In this document: one piece after another, positions 54,493 to 63,657 of the stretch
How the letters are laid out: every line of letters starts with the position of its first letter
Numbering within the stretch: the stretch's first letter is position 1
From: Streptosporangium canum
GTDB lineage: Bacteria; Actinomycetota; Actinomycetes; Streptosporangiales; Streptosporangiaceae
Assembly (NCBI RefSeq): GCF_900113865.1
Contig: NZ_FOQY01000029.1
Span: 24,848-88,847, forward strand
Length of the DNA: 64,000 nucleotides
Direction: 5' to 3'
Translations under genes and position numbers: made by a program
Notes under the pieces: model-generated
Database searches by the model: none
Seen by the model: only the letters and a program-made list of their open reading frames with translations
Told to the model about the DNA's origin: nothing

Positions 54493-55545
54493 TTACCTCG
54501 GCATGGGCACCGCAACACCCAGATCCGGGATTTGCCGGGTCCTCAGTGGGTCGAGGACGTGCGCCGCGGCCTCCCGCGGGGTCCTGCCCCGGGCCGCCGC
54601 CGCGATCACCCCGCTGACCACGGCCGAGGCGAAGGAGGTCCCGCTCCAGTGCGCGTAACCCCGGAAGGCTCCGTGTTCGAGGAAGGAACTGGTCAGCCAC
54701 TCGCCCCGGGCGCAGGCGTCCACCCACGGGCCGTACGCGGAGAAGGGGGCCCTGACCTCCTCGGCCGTGTCCAGCGCGCCGACGGCGATCACCTCGGGCA
54801 GCGCCGCGGGCCAGAACGGGCGGTCCGAGGCCGTGTTGCCCGCGCAGGCGACCACGGCGGTGGCGCTCAGCCCGGCCAGGGCGGTCTCCACCAGCGGCGA
54901 GGGGCGATCGTCGAAGGTGTGGCCGCCGAAGGAGAGGTTGAGGACCTGGGGCGGGTCGTCCCGCAGCCGGGTCAGGGCCCGCAGCAGCCCCGCCTCGTCC
55001 CCGGTGCCGTGGCTGTCCAGCACCCGCAGCGGGCGTACCCGCGCGCCGGGAGCCGAGCGCAGCACCAACCCGGCGACGAACGTGCCGTGCCCGGCCTGGG
55101 CGTCCAGTTCGCCGTCGCCGTCCGAGTCGGGCAGTTCGGCGGCCTCCCGCCGCTGCTCCAGGAACCAGGTCTGCGCCCGCCACCAGGGATGCGCGGTCAG
55201 GCCGGTGTCGGCCACGGCCACGGTCACCGCGTCCGCGGCCGCCTCGGGCGGGGGGAGGGGGTCGGCCGGAAAGGGGCGGGAGGCCGGGCCGCCGAAGAAG
55301 AGCGGCTGGCCCACCAGGACGTGGTTGGGGGAGGCGGGGTGGCCCTGGTCGCGCACCGCCGTCACCAGATCGCAGACGTCCACGCCGGGCGAGAGCCGGA
55401 TGCGGAAGATCCCGTCGACCTCGGCCACGGCGGTGGTCCACCGGGAGACGGCGGCCATCCCCGAGGCGTCGGTCAGCAGCTGGCCAGGCCTGATCAGCGC
55501 GGGTGCTCCGGGCACGGGCTCCACCCGTATGATGTCGGCGTCCAT
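54493..55545 (-). CDS. Cytoplasmic subtilisin-family (S8) serine protease
   Basis: 350 residues. The catalytic triad is Asp113 (VADTGL), His153 (AGHGTFVAG) and Ser304 (SGTSFASAVVSG), with the oxyanion-hole Asn237 in CAGNT. The N-terminal 100 residues lack a signal peptide and do not resemble a standard inhibitor propeptide, so the enzyme is probably cytoplasmic. This is unusual for bacterial subtilases. GGAGGG lies four bases before the ATG. It is the first gene of the unit leading to sigma factor, small protein and CHAT protease. Confidence 0.9.
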   Translation of the reverse strand: MDADIIRVEPVPGAPALIRPGQLLTDASGMAAVSRWTTAVAEVDGIFRIRLSPGVDVCDLVTAVRDQGHPASPNHVLVGQPLFFGGPASRPFPADPLPPPEAAADAVTVAVADTGLTAHPWWRAQTWFLEQRREAAELPDSDGDGELDAQAGHGTFVAGLVLRSAPGARVRPLRVLDSHGTGDEAGLLRALTRLRDDPPQVLNLSFGGHTFDDRPSPLVETALAGLSATAVVACAGNTASDRPFWPAALPEVIAVGALDTAEEVRAPFSAYGPWVDACARGEWLTSSFLEHGAFRGYAHWSGTSFASAVVSGVIAAAARGRTPREAAAHVLDPLRTRQIPDLGVAVPMPR

Positions 55546-55750
55546 CCGGCCCTCCGGGGTTGATCACCAGGTCGCTACGTCTTCTCTCCTCCGAGAATGC
55601 CCCGAGCCGGGCGCCCGCGGCACAACATCTCGGTATGACCCCCCTCTGGTGCGGCGTCACAACCGACGGTAGTCTCTCCTTCAGTCACTTGTGATCATCC
55701 TGGGACGAGGCCGTTGGGGAAGGCGCACCTCGTACGAAACGGGAGGTCCG

Positions 55751-56245
55751 GTGTCTGCTCGTGGCGTGCTTTACGTCCACTCAGCTCAGCCTGCGCTGTG
55801 CCCTCATATCGAATGGGCGGTCGCGGGTGTCCTTGGCGTACCCGTAGACCTGACCTGGACTCCGCAGCCTGCCGCGCCCGGCCACGTGCGCGCACAGGCC
55901 GAATGGGAGGCCCGTGTCGGGACCGCGGCTGCCATCACCTCGTCGTTGATGGGTTGGCAGCGTATCCGCTTCGAGATCACCGAGGACGCCTCACCGGGTG
56001 CCGACGGGTCCCGTCATGCCTACACCCCGTCCCTTGGCGCCTTCACGGCGGTGATCGGGGCCTCGGGTGACATCCTGGTGCCCGAGGACCGGCTGCGCTC
56101 CGCCATGTTGATGGCGCGCCAGGGCCGCGTGGTGCTGGAGGAGGAGCTGGACCGCCTGCTCGGAAAACAGTGGGACGCCGAGCTTGAGTCGTTCCGCTAC
56201 GCGGGGGAGGGCGCCCCGGTCCGCTGGCTGCACGCCGCGGTCTGA
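55751..56245 (+). CDS. DUF3145 family protein
   Basis: 164 residues: RGVLYVHSAQPALCPHIEWAVAGVLGVPV and WQRIRFEITEDASPGADGSRHAYTPSLG, ending in VRWLHAAV. This is the actinobacterial DUF3145 family, found near fatty-acid genes in other genomes. Function is unknown. GGGAGG lies six bases before the GTG start. It converges with the fatty-acid operon and is divergent from the subtilase gene. Confidence 0.88.
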   Translation: MSARGVLYVHSAQPALCPHIEWAVAGVLGVPVDLTWTPQPAAPGHVRAQAEWEARVGTAAAITSSLMGWQRIRFEITEDASPGADGSRHAYTPSLGAFTAVIGASGDILVPEDRLRSAMLMARQGRVVLEEELDRLLGKQWDAELESFRYAGEGAPVRWLHAAV

Positions 56246-56653
56246 CCCGGGCGACCCTCTCCGGATACGAAGACCTTCGAGCACGGAAGGAGAGTGCGCC
56301 CGCGCCCCGGCTCTGTCGCCTCGGGCCTGCCCGCACCCATGCGGCGCCGTCCCGCCCCGGGTCTGGCTCTGGCGGCGCCTCGTCCGCGAGTTCGGATGCC
56401 CGACGGGTCACCCGATGGTCCGTCCTACTTTCGGAGGAACCCCCTCCCGAGGATTCACCCTTCCTCGGGGTTCCCGGCTCTCGGGTCTTTCACCCTTTTT
56501 GAGGGCCTGAGTTTTGAGGGCCCGGGTACGCGTTCCGGGCGCCTCGGAACGGCTCCGGTACGGCTCTCCCGCCCTCTGTGGCAGACGGACCCGTGCTCCG
56601 GGGGTCACGCCCGTGCCGCGTCCCGGGGCGACGGCCCGCGCCGGGGAAAGCAC
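56246..56653. other. Non-coding gap between DUF3145 and the fatty-acid operon
   Basis: About 400 bases with no credible gene. It includes a short direct repeat, TTTTGAGGGCC, at 56497 and 56512. A GTG directly after GGAAGGAGA at 56292 is too close to serve, and the frame is not protein-like. Confidence 0.4.
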
Positions 56654-56688
56654 GACGCCCCCGCCGGCGGAGGGCCGGCGGGGGCGTC
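56654..56688 (-). terminator. Strong terminator of the fatty-acid operon
   Basis: GACGCCCCCGCCGG (56654-56667) and CCGGCGGGGGCGTC (56675-56688) form a perfect 14-bp stem with a seven-base loop, 12 bases past the accD-like gene stop on the minus strand. Confidence 0.85.
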
Positions 56689-56699
56689 GCTGAAGCGGG

Positions 56700-58121
56700 T
56701 CAGAGCGGGATGTTCCCGTGGGCGCCACGGGCCGGGGTGGCCTGGGCCAGGATCTTGGCGATGGCGCCGCGGGTCTCCTCGGGCTTGATGACCTCGTCCA
56801 CCACGCCGAGCTCGATGGCCCGGTCGAGGCCGCCGGCGAGGATCTCGTGCTCCTCGGCGAGCCTGGCCTCCAGGGCCGCGCGCTCCTCCTCCGGTGCCGC
56901 CGCGAGCTCGCGGCGCTTGAGGATGCGGACCGCGGCGACCGCTCCCATGACCGCGATCTGGGTGGTCGGCCAGCCGAAGACCCGGGTGGCGCCCAGCGAA
57001 CGGGAGTTCATTGCGATGTAGGCGCCGCCGTACGCCTTGCGGGTCACCACCGTGATCCGCGGCACGGAGGCCTCGGCGAAGGCGTGCAGGAGCTTGGCGC
57101 CGCGGCGGACCACGCCGTCGTGCTCCTGACCGACACCGGGGAGGTAGCCGGGGACGTCCACCAGGACGACCAGCGGCACCCCGAAGGCATCGCACATCCG
57201 GACGAACCGGGCGGCCTTCTCGGCGGAGGCGGAGTCCAGGCAGCCGCCCAGGCGCATGGGGTTGTTGGCGATCACGCCGATGGTCCGGCCTCCGAGACGG
57301 CCCAGCGTGGTGACGACGTTGGGTGCCCACTTGGGGTGCAGCTCGACGCCCGGCTCATCGAGCAGGCCCTTGACCAGCGGCTTGACATCGTAGGCGCGGC
57401 GGACGTTCTCCGGCAGCAGGCCGGAGAAGTCGACCTCCTCGATGTCGCCGCGGACCCGGCCCTGGTGGCCCAGGAGCACCGCCAGGCGGCGGGCCTGGAC
57501 GTAGGCCTCGGTCTCGTTCTTGGTGACGATGTGCACGACGCCGCTGCGCTTGCTGTGCGGCTCGGGGCCGCCGAGCGCGGCCATGTCGATCTGCTCACCG
57601 GTCACGCTGCGGACCACGTCGGGGCCGGTGACGAAGATGCGGCCCTCGTCGGCCAGGATCACGATGTCGGTCAGCGCCGGGCCGTACGCGGCGCCGCCGG
57701 CCGCGGGGCCGACCACCACCGACAGCTGCGGCACGACGCCGGAGGCCCGGGTCATCGCGGCGAAGACACGGCCGACCGCGTGCAGCGACTCGACGCCCTC
57801 GGCCAGGCGGGCGCCGCCCGAGTGCCAGACGCCGATGACCGGGACCCGCTCGCGGACCGCGACGTCGTAGGCGTGCACGATGTGCTCGCAGCCCTCGCTG
57901 CCCATCGCGCCGCCCTGGACACGGGCGTCGCTGACGAACACCACCACCGGCACGCCCTCCACGCGGCCCGTCGCGGCGAGCACGCCGCTGCGGTCCACGG
58001 GGGAGATCAGCTGGACCGAGCCCTCGTCGAGAAGGGCCGCGAGGCGCACCTGGGGATCGCGAGGATCGTCAACCTCCTTGTCGGAGGCGTCGGTCACCAC
58101 CCTGTTGTCGAGCACGGTCAT
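56700..58121 (-). CDS. accD: Acyl-CoA carboxylase carboxyltransferase (beta) subunit, AccD6-like
   Basis: 473 residues of the biotin-dependent carboxyltransferase family. RVEGVPVVVFVSDARVQGGAMG lies early, followed by GVWHSGGARLAEG, VVVGPAAGGAAYGPAL, GVIANNPMRLGG, and VVLVDVPGYLPG with TRKAYGGAYIAMNS, the acyl-CoA and biotin sites. It makes malonyl-CoA (perhaps also methylmalonyl-CoA) with a biotin-bearing alpha subunit elsewhere. The position after fabF matches accD6 in the mycobacterial fabD-acpM-kasA-kasB-accD6 operon. GGGAG lies eight bases before the ATG; the fabF stop is 13 bases upstream. Confidence 0.9.
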   Translation of the reverse strand: MTVLDNRVVTDASDKEVDDPRDPQVRLAALLDEGSVQLISPVDRSGVLAATGRVEGVPVVVFVSDARVQGGAMGSEGCEHIVHAYDVAVRERVPVIGVWHSGGARLAEGVESLHAVGRVFAAMTRASGVVPQLSVVVGPAAGGAAYGPALTDIVILADEGRIFVTGPDVVRSVTGEQIDMAALGGPEPHSKRSGVVHIVTKNETEAYVQARRLAVLLGHQGRVRGDIEEVDFSGLLPENVRRAYDVKPLVKGLLDEPGVELHPKWAPNVVTTLGRLGGRTIGVIANNPMRLGGCLDSASAEKAARFVRMCDAFGVPLVVLVDVPGYLPGVGQEHDGVVRRGAKLLHAFAEASVPRITVVTRKAYGGAYIAMNSRSLGATRVFGWPTTQIAVMGAVAAVRILKRRELAAAPEEERAALEARLAEEHEILAGGLDRAIELGVVDEVIKPEETRGAIAKILAQATPARGAHGNIPL

Positions 58122-58134
58122 CACTGGCTCCCTG

Positions 58135-59367
<1,233 letters not shown>

Positions 59368-59419
59368 GTTCTGCGCTCCTTGTGAATCGCGGGTCAAATC
59401 CGGGAAATCTTCAGACGTC

Positions 59420-59659
59420 TCAGTTCTGGATGAAGTTGATGACGTCCTTGACGGTCTTCAGGTGCTTGAGCTGCTCGTCCGGGATCTCGACGCCGAACTC
59501 GTCCTGGGCGGCGACGGCGATCTCGACCATGGACAGCGAGTCGATGTCGAGGTCGTCCACGAAGTTCTTCTCCGGGCTGACCTCGGAGGCCGGGATGCCG
59601 GTGATCTCGTTGATGATCTTGCCGATACCAGCGAGGATCTCCTGCTCGGTCAGAGCCAT
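59420..59659 (-). CDS. acpP: Acyl carrier protein
   Basis: 79 residues, acidic, with the phosphopantetheine attachment Ser41 in DIDSLSMVEI. It is the acyl carrier of fatty-acid synthesis. AAGGAGA lies nine bases before the ATG. Two 30-base tandem repeats precede it in the operon. Confidence 0.96.
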   Translation of the reverse strand: MALTEQEILAGIGKIINEITGIPASEVSPEKNFVDDLDIDSLSMVEIAVAAQDEFGVEIPDEQLKHLKTVKDVINFIQN

Positions 59660-59690
59660 GTCGCTTGTTCTCCTTGGATTGGGTTTCTTC

Positions 59691-59750
59691 TTGTTCTGCA
59701 CGGCCGGAGCCGTACAAGCTTTGTTCCGCACGGCCGGAGCCGTACAGGTC
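59691..59750 (-). repeat. Two 30-bp tandem repeats with small hairpins, between fabH and acpP
   Basis: 59691-59720 and 59721-59750 are near copies. The core GCACGGCCGGAGCCGTACA is identical in both, and each holds a five-bp hairpin, ACGGC-CGGA-GCCGT. They begin directly after the fabH stop and end about 30 bases before the acpP start. Intraoperonic hairpins can set the extra translation or stability that ACP needs relative to the enzymes. Confidence 0.75.
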
Positions 59751-60707
59751 TCAGGGGACCTCGATGACCTGACCGGCGTAGGTCAGGCCGGCGCCGAAGC
59801 CCAGCAGCAGGGCGAGGTCGCCCGACCGGACTTCGCCGCGCTCGATCATCCGGGACAGCGCCAGCGGGATCGAGGCCGCGGAGGTGTTGCCCGCCAGCAC
59901 GATGTCCTTGGCGATGACGGCGTTGTCGGCGCCGAGCTTGCGTGCGATGGCCTCGATGATGCGCAGGTTGGCCTGGTGGGGCACGAAGGCCGCGAGGTCG
60001 GCGGGGTCCACCCCGGCGCGCTCGCAGATCTCCTTGGCCACCGGGTGGAGCGCGGTGGTGGCCCAGCGGAACACGGTCTGGCCTTCCTGGTGCAGGAAGG
60101 AGTCACGGTCCTTGATGATGATCGCGTCGGACTTGTCGCCGGCGCTGCCCCACACCACCGGGCCGATGCGGGGGGTGTCGGACGGGCCGACGACCGCGGC
60201 GCCCGCGCCGTCGGCGAAGATCACCGCGGTGGCCCGGTCGGTCCAGTCGATCCACTGGGAGAGCTTCTCGGTGCCGATGACCAGCACGTTGGTGGCCGAG
60301 CCCGCGCGGACCGCGTCGTTGGCGACGGCCAGCGCGTAACAGAAGCCGGAGCAGGCGGTGTTCACGTCGAAGGCGCCGGGGGCGTCGATGCCGAGCCGGG
60401 TGGCCACCCGGCCGGCCGCGTTGGGGATCTGCGTCTCCAGCGTGCAGGTGGCGACGATCACCAGGTCGATGTCGGTGACCGCCAGCCCGCTCGCGGCGAG
60501 GGCCTTGCCGCCCGCCTGAACGGCCAGGTCGATCTCGGACTCGCCCTCGGGGGCGATCCGGCGCTCCTTGATGCCGACGCGGCTCTGGATCCACTCGTCG
60601 TTGGTCTCCATGGTCGCCGACAGATCGTCGTTGGTGACCACCTTGGACGGCTGATAGTGGCCGAAGGCCAGGATCTTCGCGCCAGGAGCGCCATTCATGA
60701 TCTTCAT
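59751..60707 (-). CDS. fabH: Beta-ketoacyl-ACP synthase III
   Basis: 318 residues with the triad Cys119 (VNTACSGF), His (VPHQANLRI) and Asn (AGNTSAASIP). WIQSRVGIKERR and GFGAGLTYAGQ are family features. It starts fatty-acid synthesis by condensing acyl-CoA with malonyl-ACP. Actinobacterial enzymes often accept branched starters. A second ATG lies three codons downstream. Confidence 0.95.
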   Translation of the reverse strand: MKIMNGAPGAKILAFGHYQPSKVVTNDDLSATMETNDEWIQSRVGIKERRIAPEGESEIDLAVQAGGKALAASGLAVTDIDLVIVATCTLETQIPNAAGRVATRLGIDAPGAFDVNTACSGFCYALAVANDAVRAGSATNVLVIGTEKLSQWIDWTDRATAVIFADGAGAAVVGPSDTPRIGPVVWGSAGDKSDAIIIKDRDSFLHQEGQTVFRWATTALHPVAKEICERAGVDPADLAAFVPHQANLRIIEAIARKLGADNAVIAKDIVLAGNTSAASIPLALSRMIERGEVRSGDLALLLGFGAGLTYAGQVIEVP

Positions 60708-60781
60708 CCGTCGCTCACCACTCCTCGTTAGCTGCGGAGGCCGCTCGTGCCTCGTGGACCGCCGCGCTCACCGCACCGGCT

Positions 60782-61687
60782 TCACGCCGATCCACTGAGA
60801 ACCCCGCGGGCCGCGTCCAGGTCGTCGGGGGTTTTCAGAGCGACGGTGGCCACCCCGCGCAGGGCTCGTTTGGCCAGGCCGGTGAGGGTGCCGCCGGGGA
60901 CCAGCTCGATCATCGCGGTGACGCCCCGGTCGGCCATCGTGGCCATGCAGGCGTCCCAGCGTACCGGGTTGGCGACCTGGTTGATCAGACGCTCCACGAA
61001 CTCGGCGCCGCTGGTGACCGCCGCGCCGTCCGCGTTGGACAGCAGGGTGGTGGACGGGTCGCCGGGTGTGATGCCGGCGGCGGCCTTGCGCAGGTGGTCG
61101 ACCGCGGGGGCCATGTGCACCGTGTGGAAGGCGCCGGCCACCGAGAGCGGGATCAGCCGGGCCCGCGCGGGCGGCTCGGCCCTGAAGGCCTCCAGCTGTG
61201 CCAGCGTGCCACCGGCCACGATCTGCCCGGCCCCGTTGATGTTGGCCGGGGTGAGACCGTGCCCGGCGATGGCCGCCAGTACGTCCTCCTCGGCGCCGCC
61301 GAGGACGGCGACCATGCCCGTCTCGGTGACCGCGGCGGCCTTGGCCATGGCCTGGCCGCGCTCGCGGACGAGGGTCAGGGCCTGCTCGGGGGTGAGGACT
61401 CCGGCCAGGGCGGCGGCGGTCAGCTCCCCGACGCTGTGCCCGGCGACGATGGCGGGGGAGGCCCCGAGGACCTCCGCCACGGCCAGGCCGGCGGCCACGA
61501 GCAGTGGCTGGGCGACCGCGGTGTCACGGATCTCGTCCGCGCCGGCGGTGGTCCCGTAGGCGACCAGATCGAGGCCGACCAGGTCTGACCAAGCGGACAG
61601 GCGATCGGCCAGACCCGGTATTTCGAGCCATGGGGCGAGGAAGCCTGGGGTCTGGGCGCCTTGGCCCGGAGCGACGATGACGAGCAC
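60782..61687 (-). CDS. fabD: Malonyl-CoA:ACP transacylase
   Basis: 301 residues: LVIVAPGQGAQTPGFLAPW at the start, nucleophile Ser85 in AGHSVGELTA, and AFHTVHM with the catalytic His. It loads malonyl groups on ACP. I chose the GTG at 61687; the longer frame from 61750 runs into the promoter. It is the first gene of the operon, 74 bases before fabH. Confidence 0.93.
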   Translation of the reverse strand: MLVIVAPGQGAQTPGFLAPWLEIPGLADRLSAWSDLVGLDLVAYGTTAGADEIRDTAVAQPLLVAAGLAVAEVLGASPAIVAGHSVGELTAAALAGVLTPEQALTLVRERGQAMAKAAAVTETGMVAVLGGAEEDVLAAIAGHGLTPANINGAGQIVAGGTLAQLEAFRAEPPARARLIPLSVAGAFHTVHMAPAVDHLRKAAAGITPGDPSTTLLSNADGAAVTSGAEFVERLINQVANPVRWDACMATMADRGVTAMIELVPGGTLTGLAKRALRGVATVALKTPDDLDAARGVLSGSA

Positions 61688-61703
61688 GAAATCCAGCCTG
61701 CCC

Positions 61704-61772
61704 TGTAGGAGTCTGCTACCCGGATAAGGATACGAACGAACTTTATCCACACCTTTTTGTAGGAAGCCTACA
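61704..61772 (-). promoter_or_regulatory. Fatty-acid operon promoter region with candidate regulator sites
   Basis: A perfect inverted repeat, TGTAGG-AAG-CCTACA, lies at 61758-61772, and a weaker copy, TGTAGGAGTCTGCTAC, at 61704-61719. Between them, on the minus strand, TATCCT could be a -10 element with a poor -35 just downstream of the perfect repeat. That is the layout expected for an activator-dependent promoter. The adjacent PucR-type regulator, the FasR equivalent, is the likely binder; in S. coelicolor FasR activates this operon. Confidence 0.5.
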
Positions 61773-61804
61773 GCGGAGGTTTCGCCGAGGTTAAGTAAGG
61801 ACCT

Positions 61805-62986
61805 CTAGGTCACGATTGTTTCGGACAGGCGGCCGAGGATGAGTCCCACCTGCAGGGTGAAGGCGGAACGCCCCTCCGTGGGCTGGTATCCGGTCAGCTC
61901 GGTGATCTTACGCAGACGGTAGCGCACCGTGTTCGGATGCACGAAAAGCAGCCGGGCCGTGGCCTCCAGGGAGGTGCCCTGTTCGAGGTAGGTCGCGAGC
62001 GTGTCGAGAAGCGGCGTGCCCACCAGCGGAAGGTAGACGTTCTCCACCAACTGGCTCCTGGCGTCGGCGTCCCCGTCGATCGCGCGCTCGGCCAGCAGGT
62101 CCTCGGCGTGGACCGGCCGGGGCGCGTCCGGCCAGCCGCCGGCGGCCCGCAGGCCGGCGATCGCGGCCCGTGCCGAGCGCGCGGCCGCGTGCAGGTCGTT
62201 CACCTCGGGCCCGATCACGATCGGCCCCGGACCGAAGCGCGGCACCACGTGCCTGGCCGCGGCGCTGACGCTGTCGGCGCCGCCCACGATCACGATCAGC
62301 CGGTCGCCCTGGACCCCCGCCAGCATGTCCAGCCCGGACCTGCGGCCCCGGTCGCGCAGCCCGTCGATCACCGTCTGAGGGTCGTTGTCGGGCGTCTGCC
62401 CGGCCAGCACGACGACGGGGGAGGAGATCCAGCCGAGCGCCGCGGCCCACGAGTGCAGGCCGTCGTCGACCTCGCCCCGGACCAGCGCGTCCACGATCAG
62501 CGCCTCCAGCCGCGCGTCCCAGGCGCCCCGCGCCTCGGCCTCCCGCGCGTAGACCTGGGCGGCGGCGAACGCGACGTCGCGGGTGTAGCGGAGCATCGCC
62601 TGCTGGAGCTGGTCCTCCCCGCCGGGCGCGGCCAGATCCCCGGTCTGCGCCTCGACCACCTCGACCACGATCCGTACGATGTCCACGGTCTGCTGCAGCG
62701 AGATGGAGCGCTTGAGCTCGCGGGGGGCGGTGCCGAAGAACTCGATGCTGGGGGTCGGACGGCCCTCCCCGGCGTGCTGGAACCACTCCACGAACGCGGC
62801 GATCCCCGCCTGGGCCACCAGCCCGACCCAGGACCTGTCCTCGGCGGACAGGGCGCGGAACCACATCAGCCGGTCTTCCATCCTCGCCATGGCGGCCGTG
62901 CCCAGCGTGCCCATGGCCCGCTCCAGCCTGCGCGTGGTGTCCTCCCTGACCCGGTCCGGGTCGGGCTCCCTCCTGGCGGGCTCCAT
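61805..62986 (-). CDS. fasR: PucR-type transcriptional activator of fatty-acid synthesis (FasR-like)
   Basis: 393 residues from the ATG at 62986. The middle matches S. coelicolor FasR, as I recall that sequence: RSWVGLVAQAGIAAFVEWF, FFGTAPRELKRSISLQQTVDIVR, and EARGAWDARLEALIVDAL. The C-terminal PucR-type helix-turn-helix is LLDTLATYLEQGTSLEATARLLFVHPNTVRYRLRKI. It directly precedes fabD, as in Streptomyces. An upstream GTG at 63046 is in frame and sits in a repeat-like sequence (VRERNERGSR), so the exact start is open. Confidence 0.88.
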   Translation of the reverse strand: MEPARREPDPDRVREDTTRRLERAMGTLGTAAMARMEDRLMWFRALSAEDRSWVGLVAQAGIAAFVEWFQHAGEGRPTPSIEFFGTAPRELKRSISLQQTVDIVRIVVEVVEAQTGDLAAPGGEDQLQQAMLRYTRDVAFAAAQVYAREAEARGAWDARLEALIVDALVRGEVDDGLHSWAAALGWISSPVVVLAGQTPDNDPQTVIDGLRDRGRRSGLDMLAGVQGDRLIVIVGGADSVSAAARHVVPRFGPGPIVIGPEVNDLHAAARSARAAIAGLRAAGGWPDAPRPVHAEDLLAERAIDGDADARSQLVENVYLPLVGTPLLDTLATYLEQGTSLEATARLLFVHPNTVRYRLRKITELTGYQPTEGRSAFTLQVGLILGRLSETIVT

Positions 62987-63156
62987 CCCGCCGGGCTCGA
63001 CCACGACGTCGCTGTGTCTGCTGCCTCGCTCGTTCCGCTCCCTCACGTCACTAAGAGTGCCAGGTCGCATGAGATGCGCCAGCCGCGGCGCCGGACAGGG
63101 TACGGGCTCTCGTTCTGTACGGTTCCGCGCACGGCCGGGCGCCGGAGGACCTCCGC

Positions 63157-63642
63157 TCAGATGACGGCGACGGCGGTGATCAGACCGATGACCAGGTGGG
63201 TTACCGCCAGCAGGCGTGCGCCGGGCTGGAGTTCGGGCTCGCTGACCAGGGCACGGACCGACATTCCGGCGATCTTGTCGAAGGCGATCATCGCCACCGT
63301 CTGTACGGCGATGCCCACCAGGCCGAAGACCGCGGTCGCGAGCAGGCCCTCGTGCAGGGCCCCGCCCGAGGACCAGATGGAGGCCGCGACGATGAGCCCG
63401 ACGGCGGCCAGGCCGGAGGCGGTGAGCAGGGTGGCGTTGGGGTTGCGGTCGGACTTGATCAGGTGGCTGAGCTTGCCGGGGATGGCCATGTCGATCACGT
63501 AGAAGCCGATGATCAGCAGGATCACGCCGAGCGCGGCGTAGGCGGCGATGGCGAGCGCGCCGCGCCCAAGGGTCTCGGCCAGTGAGATCGTCTCGACGCC
63601 GATCGGGCTCGGGAGCGGGACGGGCTGGGGGGTGAGGGTCAT
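63157..63642 (-). CDS. DUF350 family membrane protein
   Basis: 161 residues with four hydrophobic segments: ALAIAAYAALGVILLIIGFYVIDM, LTASGLAAVGLIVAASIW, LLATAVFGLVGIAVQTVAMIAF and the last about 15 residues. DUF350 proteins accompany glutathionylspermidine-synthase-like genes in several bacteria, and one follows that pattern here. TGGAGA lies six bases before the ATG. The role is unknown, perhaps in envelope maintenance. Confidence 0.85.
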   Translation of the reverse strand: MTLTPQPVPLPSPIGVETISLAETLGRGALAIAAYAALGVILLIIGFYVIDMAIPGKLSHLIKSDRNPNATLLTASGLAAVGLIVAASIWSSGGALHEGLLATAVFGLVGIAVQTVAMIAFDKIAGMSVRALVSEPELQPGARLLAVTHLVIGLITAVAVI

Positions 63643-63657
63643 GTGGTTCTCCAGGGT

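Noticed and set aside
50974-55545. Complete type III-E CRISPR (Craspase) locus
   Set aside because: Only the TPR-CHAT and sigma-factor parts have counterparts; no Cas7-11-like gene, Cas1 or repeat array is present.
56294-56788. Plus-strand frame after DUF3145
   Set aside because: It has no usable ribosome spacing, lacks protein-like composition and crosses the terminator and the accD-like gene end.
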